DNA from: DASZVN01 sp035547055
GTDB taxonomy: Bacteria > Pseudomonadota > Alphaproteobacteria > Rhizobiales > Methylopilaceae
Assembly (NCBI GenBank): GCA_035547055.1
Contig: DASZVN010000046.1
Coordinates: 4,935-68,934 of the forward strand
DNA length: 64,000 nt
Direction: 5' to 3'
Below the pieces are notes generated by a model that ran no database searches, had not been told where the DNA came from, and was given only the letters and a program-made list of their open reading frames with translations. Positions 27,885 through 35,258 of the stretch are shown here, piece by piece. The position numbers and the translations under genes were made by a program. Position 1 is the stretch's first letter. Each line of letters starts with the position of its first letter.

Positions 27885-29192
27885 CTACCCCTTCAGCAGG
27901 CTGGGAAGCCAGAGCACGAGCTCGGGGAACAGCGTCAGGAGAACGAGCACCGCGAAATCGGCGATGAGGAAGGGCACGACGCCCCGGTAGATCATGCCCA
28001 TCGACGTCTGCGGAGAGATTGAGTGCAGCAGGAAGACGATGATGCCCATCGGCGGGTGGATCATCGCGAGCTCGACCTGCACGAGGCACATCACCCCCCA
28101 CCACAACGGGTCGTAGCCGACGCTCGTGACGATCGGCAGGACCAGCGGCAGCGTGATCAGGATCGAGGACATCTCGTCGAAGAAGATGCCGAGGATCAGG
28201 TAGATCACGAGCAGCATCGAGATCACGGCGAGCGGCGCCAGATGATGGCCCTCGATCCAGTGGACCAGCGTCTCGGGAACGTGCGCCAGATTGAGGAAAT
28301 AGGTGAAGATCGGCGCCGCCATCAGGATCATGTAGAGCATGGCCGCGACGATCGCGGCCTCGTACATGCCGCGCGTCAGGTTCGCCCAGGTCATGCGCCC
28401 GCGCAGGACGGCGAAGATCAGAGACAGGATGGCCGCTGCCGAGGCGGCTTCGCTGACGGTGAAGATGCCGCTGTAGAGGCCGATGAAGATGCCGAGGAGC
28501 AGGATCAGCGACGGCCCCGCCTTCCATCCCGCGGCGAGACGCTCCCGCCATGCGACCCGCTCGCTCACCGGCGCGAGCGCCGGATTGACGCGCACGGCTA
28601 CCGCGATCGCCGCGAGATTGAGGACCACCGTCAGGAGCGCCGGCACGATCGCGGCGATGAACATGTCGAAGATGAAGGTCTTGGCGACGATGCAGTAGAC
28701 GATCATCACCAGCGATGGCGGGATCAGCGATTTCAGCGTGCCGCCGGCGGCGATGACGCCGCTCGAGAAGCCGCGGGCGTAGCCGCGCTGCAGCATCTCG
28801 GGCAGGGCGATCTTGGCGAAGGTTGCCGCGGTCGCCGTGCTCGAGCCGCAGATCGCCCCGAAGGCCGCCGAGCCCGTGATCGTGGCATAGGCGAGGCCGC
28901 CGCGGCGGTGGCCGAGGAACGCGGCGGCAGCGACGTAGACGTCCTCGGAGAAGCCCGCGACGCTCGCGAACGTGCCCATGAGGAGGAACAGGGGGACCGC
29001 CGCGAGGTCCTGGCTCGACAGCACATAGGCGGGCTCGCTCGCCATGAAGGACAATGCCGGTCCGAGGCCGCCCCCGACCACGACATAGCCCAGCACGCCG
29101 ACGATGATCATCGCGAAGGCGATCGGCACCTGGGCGAGGATCAGCGCGAAGAGCGCCGCGATCCCGATACTGCCCGCGATGGCCGCTTCCAC
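27885..29192 (-). CDS. TRAP transporter large permease, DctM family
   Basis: 435 residues, about twelve hydrophobic helices. DctM signatures include PLFLLMGTFASVAGFSEDVY, GAICGSSTATAATF and GGTLKSLIPPSLVMIVY. It forms the sodium-coupled channel with the DctQ protein encoded upstream. Transport substrates are typically carboxylates, which suits the CoA ligases in this region. Confidence 0.94.
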   Translation of the reverse strand: MEAAIAGSIGIAALFALILAQVPIAFAMIIVGVLGYVVVGGGLGPALSFMASEPAYVLSSQDLAAVPLFLLMGTFASVAGFSEDVYVAAAAFLGHRRGGLAYATITGSAAFGAICGSSTATAATFAKIALPEMLQRGYARGFSSGVIAAGGTLKSLIPPSLVMIVYCIVAKTFIFDMFIAAIVPALLTVVLNLAAIAVAVRVNPALAPVSERVAWRERLAAGWKAGPSLILLLGIFIGLYSGIFTVSEAASAAAILSLIFAVLRGRMTWANLTRGMYEAAIVAAMLYMILMAAPIFTYFLNLAHVPETLVHWIEGHHLAPLAVISMLLVIYLILGIFFDEMSSILITLPLVLPIVTSVGYDPLWWGVMCLVQVELAMIHPPMGIIVFLLHSISPQTSMGMIYRGVVPFLIADFAVLVLLTLFPELVLWLPSLLKG

Positions 29193-29213
29193 CTGGGTCG
29201 CTCCTTCGCCGGC

Positions 29214-29816
29214 TTATCTGTGCTCGTCGTGCAGGCCGGCCGGTGTGTAGCCGGCGGCATACTCGACGACGACGACGGCCTGCACCAGCACGCCGGCCGA
29301 GATCATCGCGGTCACCACCCACCAGAACGGCGCGGTCGGAATGTGCAGCATCCAGGTCGCGTCGCCGTTCCGCGCGCTCTGCCCGGCGAACAGGAAGAAC
29401 TGCCAGGCGATGCCGATCAGCACGATCTCGACGAGCACCGCGGCGAGGATGTCGGCGATATGGCCGGCGCGGGGCCCGACGAAAGTGCTGAACAGCCGGA
29501 TCGCGATGTTGCCGCGCTCGACCAGGACCATCGGGATGCAGGAGGCGACCGCGACTGCCGCGACGTTGCCGCCAATGTCGTTCACCGCGTCGATCGGATG
29601 GGCGAAGAAGAAGCGCAGCAGGCCGTCGGCGACGATGGTCGCCGCGAGGCACAGCAGCAGGCCGAGTCCCAGCACGGCGAGCACGCGCGCCGCATTGCGG
29701 GTGGCACGATGCAGCCGATCGAGCGCACGCTCGCGCGGCGGCCGGGTCAGCGCGAAGGCCGCCGGCAGGGCGTGGTCCGGAAGGGGCGGGCGGCCTTCGG
29801 TCTGCAGCAGGCTCAT
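29214..29816 (-). CDS. TRAP transporter small permease, DctQ family
   Basis: 200 residues, four hydrophobic helices after a basic N-terminal stretch of about 40 residues. DctQ-like features are the NDIGGNVAAVAVASCIPMVL segment and GNIAIRLF. The start overlaps the stop of the DctP gene (ATGA). Confidence 0.88.
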   Translation of the reverse strand: MSLLQTEGRPPLPDHALPAAFALTRPPRERALDRLHRATRNAARVLAVLGLGLLLCLAATIVADGLLRFFFAHPIDAVNDIGGNVAAVAVASCIPMVLVERGNIAIRLFSTFVGPRAGHIADILAAVLVEIVLIGIAWQFFLFAGQSARNGDATWMLHIPTAPFWWVVTAMISAGVLVQAVVVVEYAAGYTPAGLHDEHR

Positions 29817-30829
29817 GCTTTGCGGTAGCGGGCGATCTCGGCGTCGACCGCCGTCTTCAGCTCTTTGTGCCGCGGGCTCTTGGCGACCCAGGCATCGCGT
29901 ACCGGCGCGAGCTTTGCCTGCACCGCGGCTTCCTCGGCCTCGGTCGGGAAAATGACATGGTGCTTGGGATCGTCCTGGAGCCGCTTCAGCAGGCCGGCGT
30001 TGTAGGGCCCGATCGAGTCGACGAACTTCCCGGCGAGGGCGACGCCGCCGTTCTTGACGATCGCGTCCTGCGCCTCTTTCGGCAGCGCATCGAACTTCTT
30101 CTTGTTCATCAGGATCGCGAGCGGAACGATGCCGAGATGGATCATGAGGTGGTAATTGGTGACGCGATCCAGGCCGAAATCGAAGAACGGGGACATATGG
30201 GAGGTAGTGCCGTCGATCGTGTGGCGGCCGATCGCCTCGGGAATGGCCGTCACCGGCATGCCGACGGGAACGGCGCCGAGGGCGCGCAAGGCTTCGCTCT
30301 CGGTTGCGCTCGACGCGCGGATCTTCTTGTCGCGCAGATCGGCGACCGTCTTGACCGGGAAATTGGTGTGGACCGAGTAGGGCGCGGTACCGAACAGGGC
30401 GACGACGTGGAAATCGCCGTAGTCGTGAAGCGCATCGCCGGCGCCCATGCGCGCCGCGACGATCGTCGACTCGCGGATGTCCCGGAACAGCCCCGGCAAC
30501 TCCAGGACTTCGGTGTCGGGGAAGCGGCCGGGCGTGTAGGAGGGGACCATCCAGCCGACGTCGGCGACGCCGTCGACCACCATCTGCGGCTGCTGGCCGG
30601 GGTTGCGGCCGAGGGCGCCGTTCGGGAACATGTCGAAGGCGACGGCCCCGCCGCTGTCCTTCTCCACCGTGGCGGCGTAGGGCTTCATCACGGTGACGAA
30701 GGTCCGCTCGCTGTCCGGCGTGAAGACCGCCCATTTCAGGCGGACCGTCGCCGCCCAGCCCGGCCGTCCGGCCAACAGGGCTGCCGCGGGGACCACGGCC
30801 GCCGTCGTCAGGAATTCGCGTCGGTTCAT
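29813..30829 (-). CDS. TRAP transporter substrate-binding protein, DctP family
   Basis: 338 residues with a twin-arginine-type signal (NRREFLTTAAVVPAAALLAG), then the DctP fold: LKWAVFTPDSERTFVTVMKP, IRASSATESEALRALGAVP and a GMPVTAIPEAI segment. It delivers a ligand to DctQM. First gene of the TRAP operon, divergent from nothing: the next gene upstream (PhyH) is also on the minus strand, 60 bp away. Confidence 0.93.
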   Translation of the reverse strand: MNRREFLTTAAVVPAAALLAGRPGWAATVRLKWAVFTPDSERTFVTVMKPYAATVEKDSGGAVAFDMFPNGALGRNPGQQPQMVVDGVADVGWMVPSYTPGRFPDTEVLELPGLFRDIRESTIVAARMGAGDALHDYGDFHVVALFGTAPYSVHTNFPVKTVADLRDKKIRASSATESEALRALGAVPVGMPVTAIPEAIGRHTIDGTTSHMSPFFDFGLDRVTNYHLMIHLGIVPLAILMNKKKFDALPKEAQDAIVKNGGVALAGKFVDSIGPYNAGLLKRLQDDPKHHVIFPTEAEEAAVQAKLAPVRDAWVAKSPRHKELKTAVDAEIARYRKA

Positions 30830-30889
30830 CGTTTCCTCCCCCTCTTGTCGTCGCTCACAGGCCGTCGCGGAGGTCCGCGGCGCGGCCGG

Positions 30890-31732
30890 TCAGGCAAAGC
30901 TGCTCTGCCGTTCCCAGGCGACCGGAAAGACGCCGTCCAGCACGAGCGGATCACCGGGCCGCAGCCGTGCTTCGGGCTCGCCTTCGACCCGCATCACCTT
31001 CGGTCGCGGATCCCAGCGCGCGTCGGCGCCGGCATAGCGCACCGAGATGGCGGCGCGCCGGCGGTCCAGCGCGTTGCCGCTCGCGCCGTGGACGACGAGC
31101 GGATGGTGGCAGATCACGTCGCCCGGCGCGCATTCCCACGACAGGAAGCGGTACCGGCCGTCGTTCTTGAGCCTGGAGAAATCCGGGCAGGGCTCCAGGT
31201 CCTCGGACGAGAAGCGAGGATCCTCGTCGGGTGTCGCCGCCCGATAGAACTTGCCCCAGCGGTGCGAGCCGGCGACGTACTCGACGCCGCTGCCTTCCAC
31301 CGTGACGTGGGTCAGGGCGACCCACAGCGAAATGATGTCGTTCCCGCGGGCCGGCCAGAACGGCAGATCGTGGTGCCACTGCGTGACCTCGCGGGTGCCG
31401 GCCTCCTTGACGAAGGCCTGGTCGTAGAACAGCGAGACCTTGTCCTGGCGCATCAAGGTCGCGGCGAGTTCCGGCAGGGGCGAATTGAGCGCGAAGGCGC
31501 GAAAATCGGGGTCCCAGCGCCACATGAAGACGTTCATGTGGAAGCGGCCGGGATTGCCGGTCGCGGTGGCCTCGCGCGCCCGGGCGCCGGGATTGGCGAG
31601 CAGGCGGTCGACGGCGCCGTTCATCCGCTCGATCCACTCGCGGTCGAACACCTCGCGGATGCAGACGACGCCATCCTGCTCGAAACGGCTAGCCTCGTCG
31701 GAGCCGATGGGGTGCAAGGGGTGGCGATTCAT
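30890..31732 (-). CDS. Phytanoyl-CoA dioxygenase (PhyH) family protein
   Basis: 280 residues, Fe(II)/2-oxoglutarate dioxygenase fold. The metal triad is HxD in TQWHHDLPFW and the distal His in HPLVVHGASGN; the Arg that binds 2-oxoglutarate is likely in DRRRAAISVRY. It would hydroxylate a pathway compound or its CoA ester. Its start faces the GST gene across a gap containing a GTCCG palindrome. Confidence 0.9.
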   Translation of the reverse strand: MNRHPLHPIGSDEASRFEQDGVVCIREVFDREWIERMNGAVDRLLANPGARAREATATGNPGRFHMNVFMWRWDPDFRAFALNSPLPELAATLMRQDKVSLFYDQAFVKEAGTREVTQWHHDLPFWPARGNDIISLWVALTHVTVEGSGVEYVAGSHRWGKFYRAATPDEDPRFSSEDLEPCPDFSRLKNDGRYRFLSWECAPGDVICHHPLVVHGASGNALDRRRAAISVRYAGADARWDPRPKVMRVEGEPEARLRPGDPLVLDGVFPVAWERQSSFA

Positions 31733-31825
31733 CCGGGCTCTCCCGCCGTGGATGTTCTTGCGGCTCCATCGGCGCTCGAAGCCTATCCAGGCGCTGGATC
31801 CGCCGACAACGGCTCGCCGACGACC

Positions 31826-31840
31826 GTCCGCTGTACGGAC
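31826..31840. promoter_or_regulatory. GTCCG-N5-CGGAC palindrome between PhyH and GST genes
   Basis: GTCCGCTGTACGGAC, perfect arms, placed centrally in the 202-bp divergent gap. Fourth member of the motif family; the last five bases and the following GAGCC match the copy at 20014 closely. Confidence 0.5.
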
Positions 31841-31934
31841 GAGCCGGGCGAACCGAAGGGTGCCGCCGTCGCGCCGGACTTAGGACTGGCGTCGGCGCGG
31901 TGCCATTGCGAGCCTTGGTGGGCGGGAGAGTGTC

Positions 31935-32684
31935 ATGGCCGATGGGGAGCTCGTCCTCTATCATGCACTGGGCTCGACGGCGTCGAAGAAGGTCCGGCTG
32001 ACGCTGTACGAGAAGGGGATCGACTTCGGCAGCGTCGTCCTGAACCTGAAGACCTTCGACCATCATGCGCCCGATTACGTCGCCCTCAATCCGAACGGCG
32101 TCGTGCCGACGCTCGTCCATCGCGGGCGGCCGCTCGTCGAGTCCTCGGTCATCATGGACTATCTCGACGAGATCTTTCCCGAGCCGCCGCTGAAGCCGGA
32201 GGATCCCTTCCTCCGGGCGCAGATGCGGATCTGGGTCAAGCTGTCCGATGACGTCGCCGCCGGCGCGGTCGCCGCGCCGAGCTGGATGATCAGCAATATC
32301 GACGCCTTCGACGGCAAGAGTGCCGAAGAGCGCGACGCGATCCTGGCGCGCGTTCCGACGCGCGAGCGGCGCGAGCGCTGGCAGGCGATGGCCGCCGGCG
32401 GTTTCAAGCCGCAGGAAATCGAACGCGCCGAGGAGCGCATGCACATCTGTCTGGGCCGCATGGAGGTGGCGCTGGGCGATCGCGATTGGCTGGTCGGCTC
32501 CTATTCGCTGGCCGATATCGCGCTGGTTCCGTTCATCGATCGCATGCGCAGCATCCGGCCGCAGTTCTTCGAGGGCGACCGCTACCGTCGGGTCGGCGAC
32601 TGGTTTGCGCGGCTATCGGCTCGCCCCGCATTTGCGCCGGCCTTCAATTTCAGGCCCGCGGCGCCGGCAGCCGGCGTGGCCTGA
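31935..32684 (+). CDS. Glutathione S-transferase family protein
   Basis: 249 residues. The thioredoxin-like N-terminal half starts LVLYHALGSTASKKVRLTLYEK, with NPNGVVPTLVHRG (cis-Pro) and the glutathione-contacting ESSVIMDYLDE. The helical C-terminal half ends in a motif of the GDRDWLVGSYSLADIAL type. The ATG at 31935 has GGGAGAG upstream. Last gene of the catabolic region; it may open or reduce a reactive intermediate (inference). Confidence 0.92.
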   Translation: MADGELVLYHALGSTASKKVRLTLYEKGIDFGSVVLNLKTFDHHAPDYVALNPNGVVPTLVHRGRPLVESSVIMDYLDEIFPEPPLKPEDPFLRAQMRIWVKLSDDVAAGAVAAPSWMISNIDAFDGKSAEERDAILARVPTRERRERWQAMAAGGFKPQEIERAEERMHICLGRMEVALGDRDWLVGSYSLADIALVPFIDRMRSIRPQFFEGDRYRRVGDWFARLSARPAFAPAFNFRPAAPAAGVA

Positions 32685-32820
32685 GCGCAACCCCCGGTGC
32701 GGGGGGCGCCGCTTCGGTGCGAGCCTGAACGCTCGGGTGAGGACGGACTGTGCTGAAGCGGCGGTGTCGCCTTGTGCGACGGATTCACCCGCCGGATCGC
32801 CGTAACGCTTCACATCAAGC
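32685..32820. repeat. Structured spacer between catabolic region and fluoride island
   Basis: After the GST stop there is CCCCC-GGTGC-GGGGG (32691-32705) and an 8-bp inverted repeat GCCGCTTC (32708-32715) with GAAGCGGC (32755-32762), enclosing a smaller GAGC/GCTC hairpin. These may end GST transcription, but no U-tract follows. No gene is seen. Confidence 0.35.
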
Positions 32821-32823
32821 ATC

Positions 32824-32851
32824 TTGCCCGGAAATCGCCGTCAGGTATCAT
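32824..32851 (+). promoter_or_regulatory. Candidate promoter of fluoride riboswitch 1
   Basis: TTGCCC at 32824-32829 and TATCAT at 32846-32851 are separated by 16 bases and end 10 bases before the aptamer, a suitable sigma-70-like arrangement. Confidence 0.45.
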
Positions 32852-32860
32852 CACGGGGTA

Positions 32861-32929
32861 AGGGGATGGGGTCCCCCACAACCGCCTCGGGCTGATGACT
32901 CCTGCCGAGCGTTCCGCGCGCGGTAGGAG
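32861..32929 (+). promoter_or_regulatory. Fluoride riboswitch 1 (crcB motif) with translational expression platform
   Basis: The conserved crcB-motif features are present: GGGGATGGGGTCCCCC (5' pseudoknot strand, GATG, helix P1 strand and 3' pseudoknot strand), AACCGCC with a short GCC/GGC hairpin, then GGCTGATGACTCCT. P1 is GGGGT with ACTCC. The same CTCCT strand (CTCCTGCCG, 32899-32907) can pair with CGGTAGGAG (32921-32929), which contains the Shine-Dalgarno AGGAG. Fluoride binding should hold CTCCT in P1 and free AGGAG, switching translation on from the TTG at 32935, five bases on. Confidence 0.93.
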
Positions 32930-32934
32930 CCTGT

Positions 32935-33177
32935 TTGCATCCTCCGGATCGGAGCGTCCTCGCGCGATCGGAGGAGGCGATGGCGGAGATGTTCAGCGAG
33001 GCGTTGAAAGAATTTCGCGCTCTTTTGACGGACCCGATACTTCCGGCACTCATACTTGCCGTAGTCTGCCTTGCAAGCCTTGCATTGCTCCTGGTCGACG
33101 AAAATCTGGCGACAATCGCGCTTGCCATTGGTTGCGTGACCGTCGTCGTCGAGCGCGCTCACCGGCGCCGGCAATGA
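32935..33177 (+). CDS. Small membrane protein under fluoride riboswitch 1
   Basis: 80 residues from a TTG start placed five bases after the riboswitch-controlled AGGAG. An internal ATG at 32980 (GGAGGAGGCG upstream) would give a 65-residue protein and escape direct riboswitch control. An amphipathic start (MAEMFSEALKEFRALLTDP) is followed by one long or two short hydrophobic helices (ILPALILAVVCLASLALLLV; NLATIALAIGCVTVVV) and a basic tail. I recognise no family. It is followed closely by the dynamin-like GTPase gene, so it may anchor or regulate that protein, or serve mainly to couple translation. Confidence 0.7.
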   Translation: MHPPDRSVLARSEEAMAEMFSEALKEFRALLTDPILPALILAVVCLASLALLLVDENLATIALAIGCVTVVVERAHRRRQ

Positions 33178-33244
33178 TGCCCCGAAATGTGTGGTCCGGC
33201 ACGGCGTCGGCTTCTTGCGAGCCGCACGGCTGGCTGGTGGCGCC

Positions 33245-34984
33245 ATGAGTGGGGTTGCCCCGCATCTCCAGATGCAAGACGCGTTCATCTGCATTCTCGA
33301 CGAAGCATCCGCCCTGCTCGGCCGCGGATTGAACGAGGATCGGACGCTGCGTCTGAGGGAGCTTCGGCGGCGGCTGCTGGCCGGGCGGCTTCAGCTTGCC
33401 GTCGTCGGCCAGTTCAAGCGCGGCAAGAGCAGCGTGCTCAATGCCCTCCTGGGCGCGCCGCTGCTGCCGACCGGCGTTGTGCCGGTCACCGCGATCCCGG
33501 TGTTCATCGCCTGGGGCGAGCCATGCCTGAAGGTGCAGCGGCGATCCGCCGAGGCCGAGACCTTCCCTTTCGCCGATGCCGCAGCGGGCGCTGCCATCCT
33601 TCGCCGTTTCGTCGCCGAGGAGGAGAACCCGGAGAATCGGCTCGGCGTCACCCGGGTCGATCTCCATTGGCGCGCGCCCATCCTGGAGACCGGCGTCGTC
33701 CTGATCGATACCCCCGGCATCGGCTCGACCCATCGCCACAATACCGAAGCGACCGTCGCCGTCCTGCCCGAATGCGACGCCGCGGCCTTCATCGTCTCGG
33801 CCGATCCGCCGATCACCGAGACCGAGCTCGCCTTCCTGAAGGAAGTCGCGCCGCAGGTCGCCCATCTCTTCGTCGTTCTCAACAAGAGCGACTACCTCGC
33901 CCCCGGCGAGGCCGAGGAGGCTCTGCGCTTCCTGCGCCGCACGTTGGTCGGGCAGGGAGGATTTCCCGAAACCATCCGCATCTTTCCCCTATCGGCACGG
34001 CAGGCGCTGGCGGGGCAGGGCGGCGGCCTCGGCGAGGTCGAGGACTATCTCCTCGGCTACCTCGCGCGCGAGAAGACCGCCGCGCTTGGCCATGCCGTCG
34101 CCGGCAAGGCCGTCCGCCTGCTCGACGAGGCGGCGGCCGATCTCGCGCTTCAGATCCGGGCGCGTGAGCTGCCGCTCGCGGAGCTCGAGGCAAAGGGCGT
34201 CGCGTTCGAGGAGGCGCTCGGCGCGATCGCGCTGGAGCGGCAGGGCGCGGCGGATCTTCTCGCCGGCGACCGCCGCCGCCTCATGGCGGAGGTCGAGGCC
34301 GAAATCGCGCGGGTGCGCGAGGCTGCAGCCATGACCCTCGCCGCGCTCGTCGACGCGCGCCTCGCCGAAGCCCTCAACGAGACGCCGGCACAGGAGGCGG
34401 TCGTCACCGCCATCCCACAGGTCTTCGCCGAGGCGGCGACGGGTCTTGCGCGCCGTCTCGGCGCCGATCTCGACCGGGTGCTCGATCGTCACCAGGAGCG
34501 GGTGGAGGCACTGATCGGGCGCATCCGCCAGACCGCGGCGGAGCTGTTCGATATCGCGCCAAGCGGCTTCGAGCGACCGGAGCCGTTTCGTACGGAGCAC
34601 AATCTCGCCTGGGTCAGCCGGCAGCGCGAGTCGCTGAATCCGCTACCGAAGGGCGCCTTTGACCTGCTGCTGCCGGGGTCGCGCCGACGGGAGCGGCTTC
34701 GCCGCCGCCTCGTCGAGCAGACGCAGGAGCTCGTCGCCCGCAATGCCGAGGCCTTGCGGTGGAGCCTGCTGCAGCATCTCGACGATACGCTCCGGCGGTT
34801 CGGCCCGCAGATCGAGGCGCGGCTGGAGCAGGCATTGGCCTCGACCCGCGGCGCGCTCCAGGCGGCGCTGGCCGAGCGCCGCGCGAGAGGCGCCGAGGCC
34901 GACGCCACGCTGCCGCGCCTCGGCGCAGACGCCGCACGGCTCGCGGCGGTTCGAGACGCGTTGGCCCGGCTGGCCGGCGGCTGA
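33245..34984 (+). CDS. Dynamin-like GTPase
   Basis: 579 residues. The GTPase domain has G1 GQFKRGKSS (about residue 60), a Thr in VVPVTAIP as G2, G3 DTPGIGS and G4 NKSD. The rest is long, charged and helical (about residues 290-579), as in bacterial dynamin-like proteins that remodel or guard membranes. The ATG at 33245 is preferred; a GTG at 33191 is in frame. It lies 67 bp after the small membrane protein and shares riboswitch 1. A membrane-protection role during fluoride stress is inference. Confidence 0.9.
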   Translation: MSGVAPHLQMQDAFICILDEASALLGRGLNEDRTLRLRELRRRLLAGRLQLAVVGQFKRGKSSVLNALLGAPLLPTGVVPVTAIPVFIAWGEPCLKVQRRSAEAETFPFADAAAGAAILRRFVAEEENPENRLGVTRVDLHWRAPILETGVVLIDTPGIGSTHRHNTEATVAVLPECDAAAFIVSADPPITETELAFLKEVAPQVAHLFVVLNKSDYLAPGEAEEALRFLRRTLVGQGGFPETIRIFPLSARQALAGQGGGLGEVEDYLLGYLAREKTAALGHAVAGKAVRLLDEAAADLALQIRARELPLAELEAKGVAFEEALGAIALERQGAADLLAGDRRRLMAEVEAEIARVREAAAMTLAALVDARLAEALNETPAQEAVVTAIPQVFAEAATGLARRLGADLDRVLDRHQERVEALIGRIRQTAAELFDIAPSGFERPEPFRTEHNLAWVSRQRESLNPLPKGAFDLLLPGSRRRERLRRRLVEQTQELVARNAEALRWSLLQHLDDTLRRFGPQIEARLEQALASTRGALQAALAERRARGAEADATLPRLGADAARLAAVRDALARLAGG

Positions 34985-34994
34985 GCGCTCCACC

Positions 34995-35084
34995 GTCATT
35001 GCGAGGAGCGAAGCGACAAAGCAATCCAGGGGGGAGGCACCAGCATCTGCGGCCCCTGGATTGCTTCGCTTCGCTCGCAATGAC
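34995..35084. repeat. 90-bp palindromic repeat element
   Basis: GTCATTGCGAGGAGCGAAGC begins the left arm and the complement (GCTTCGCTTCGCTCGCAATGAC) closes the right, with further pairing of CAATCCAGG/CCTGGATTG around a spacer of about 20 bases. This resembles the dispersed intergenic palindromes of alphaproteobacterial genomes. Only one copy is in the window, directly after the GTPase gene, so it may double as a transcription terminator or RNA-end stabiliser. Confidence 0.7.
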
Positions 35085-35150
35085 CGCGGAATCGACCCTC
35101 GGCCCTGTATGCTCCCGTGCGGCCGCAGCGCAGCCATGCCGTCATCGCGA

Positions 35151-35179
35151 TTGACAGCCAACGGCTGATCCCCAAGACT
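35151..35179 (+). promoter_or_regulatory. Candidate promoter of fluoride riboswitch 2
   Basis: A consensus -35 box TTGACA (35151-35156) is followed after 17 bases by a weak -10, AAGACT (35174-35179), ending 6 bases before the aptamer. Confidence 0.4.
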
Positions 35180-35185
35180 TCACCA

Positions 35186-35254
35186 TGGGAATGGGGTCTC
35201 CCATCAAGCGCCGTCGTGGCTGATGACTCCTGTGCGCCGGCGCGCGCAGGGGAG
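35186..35254 (+). promoter_or_regulatory. Fluoride riboswitch 2, divergent aptamer
   Basis: TGGGAATGGGGTCTCCCA gives the pseudoknot and P1 strands and GGCTGATGACTCCT the 3' part, but GATG reads AATG and AACCGCC reads AAGCGCC. The expression hairpin is well kept: CTCCTGTGCGC (35227-35237) pairs over 11 bp with GCGCGCAGGGG (35242-35252), burying the GGGGAG (35249-35254) that lies four bases before a TTG at 35259. Substitutions in conserved aptamer positions mean ligand binding should be tested. Confidence 0.8.
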
Positions 35255-35258
35255 AGGC

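Noticed and set aside
30873..30887. Possible fifth GTCCG-type palindrome before the DctP gene.
   Set aside because: One arm is mismatched and the stretch is GC-only, so chance is likely; not counted with the other four.
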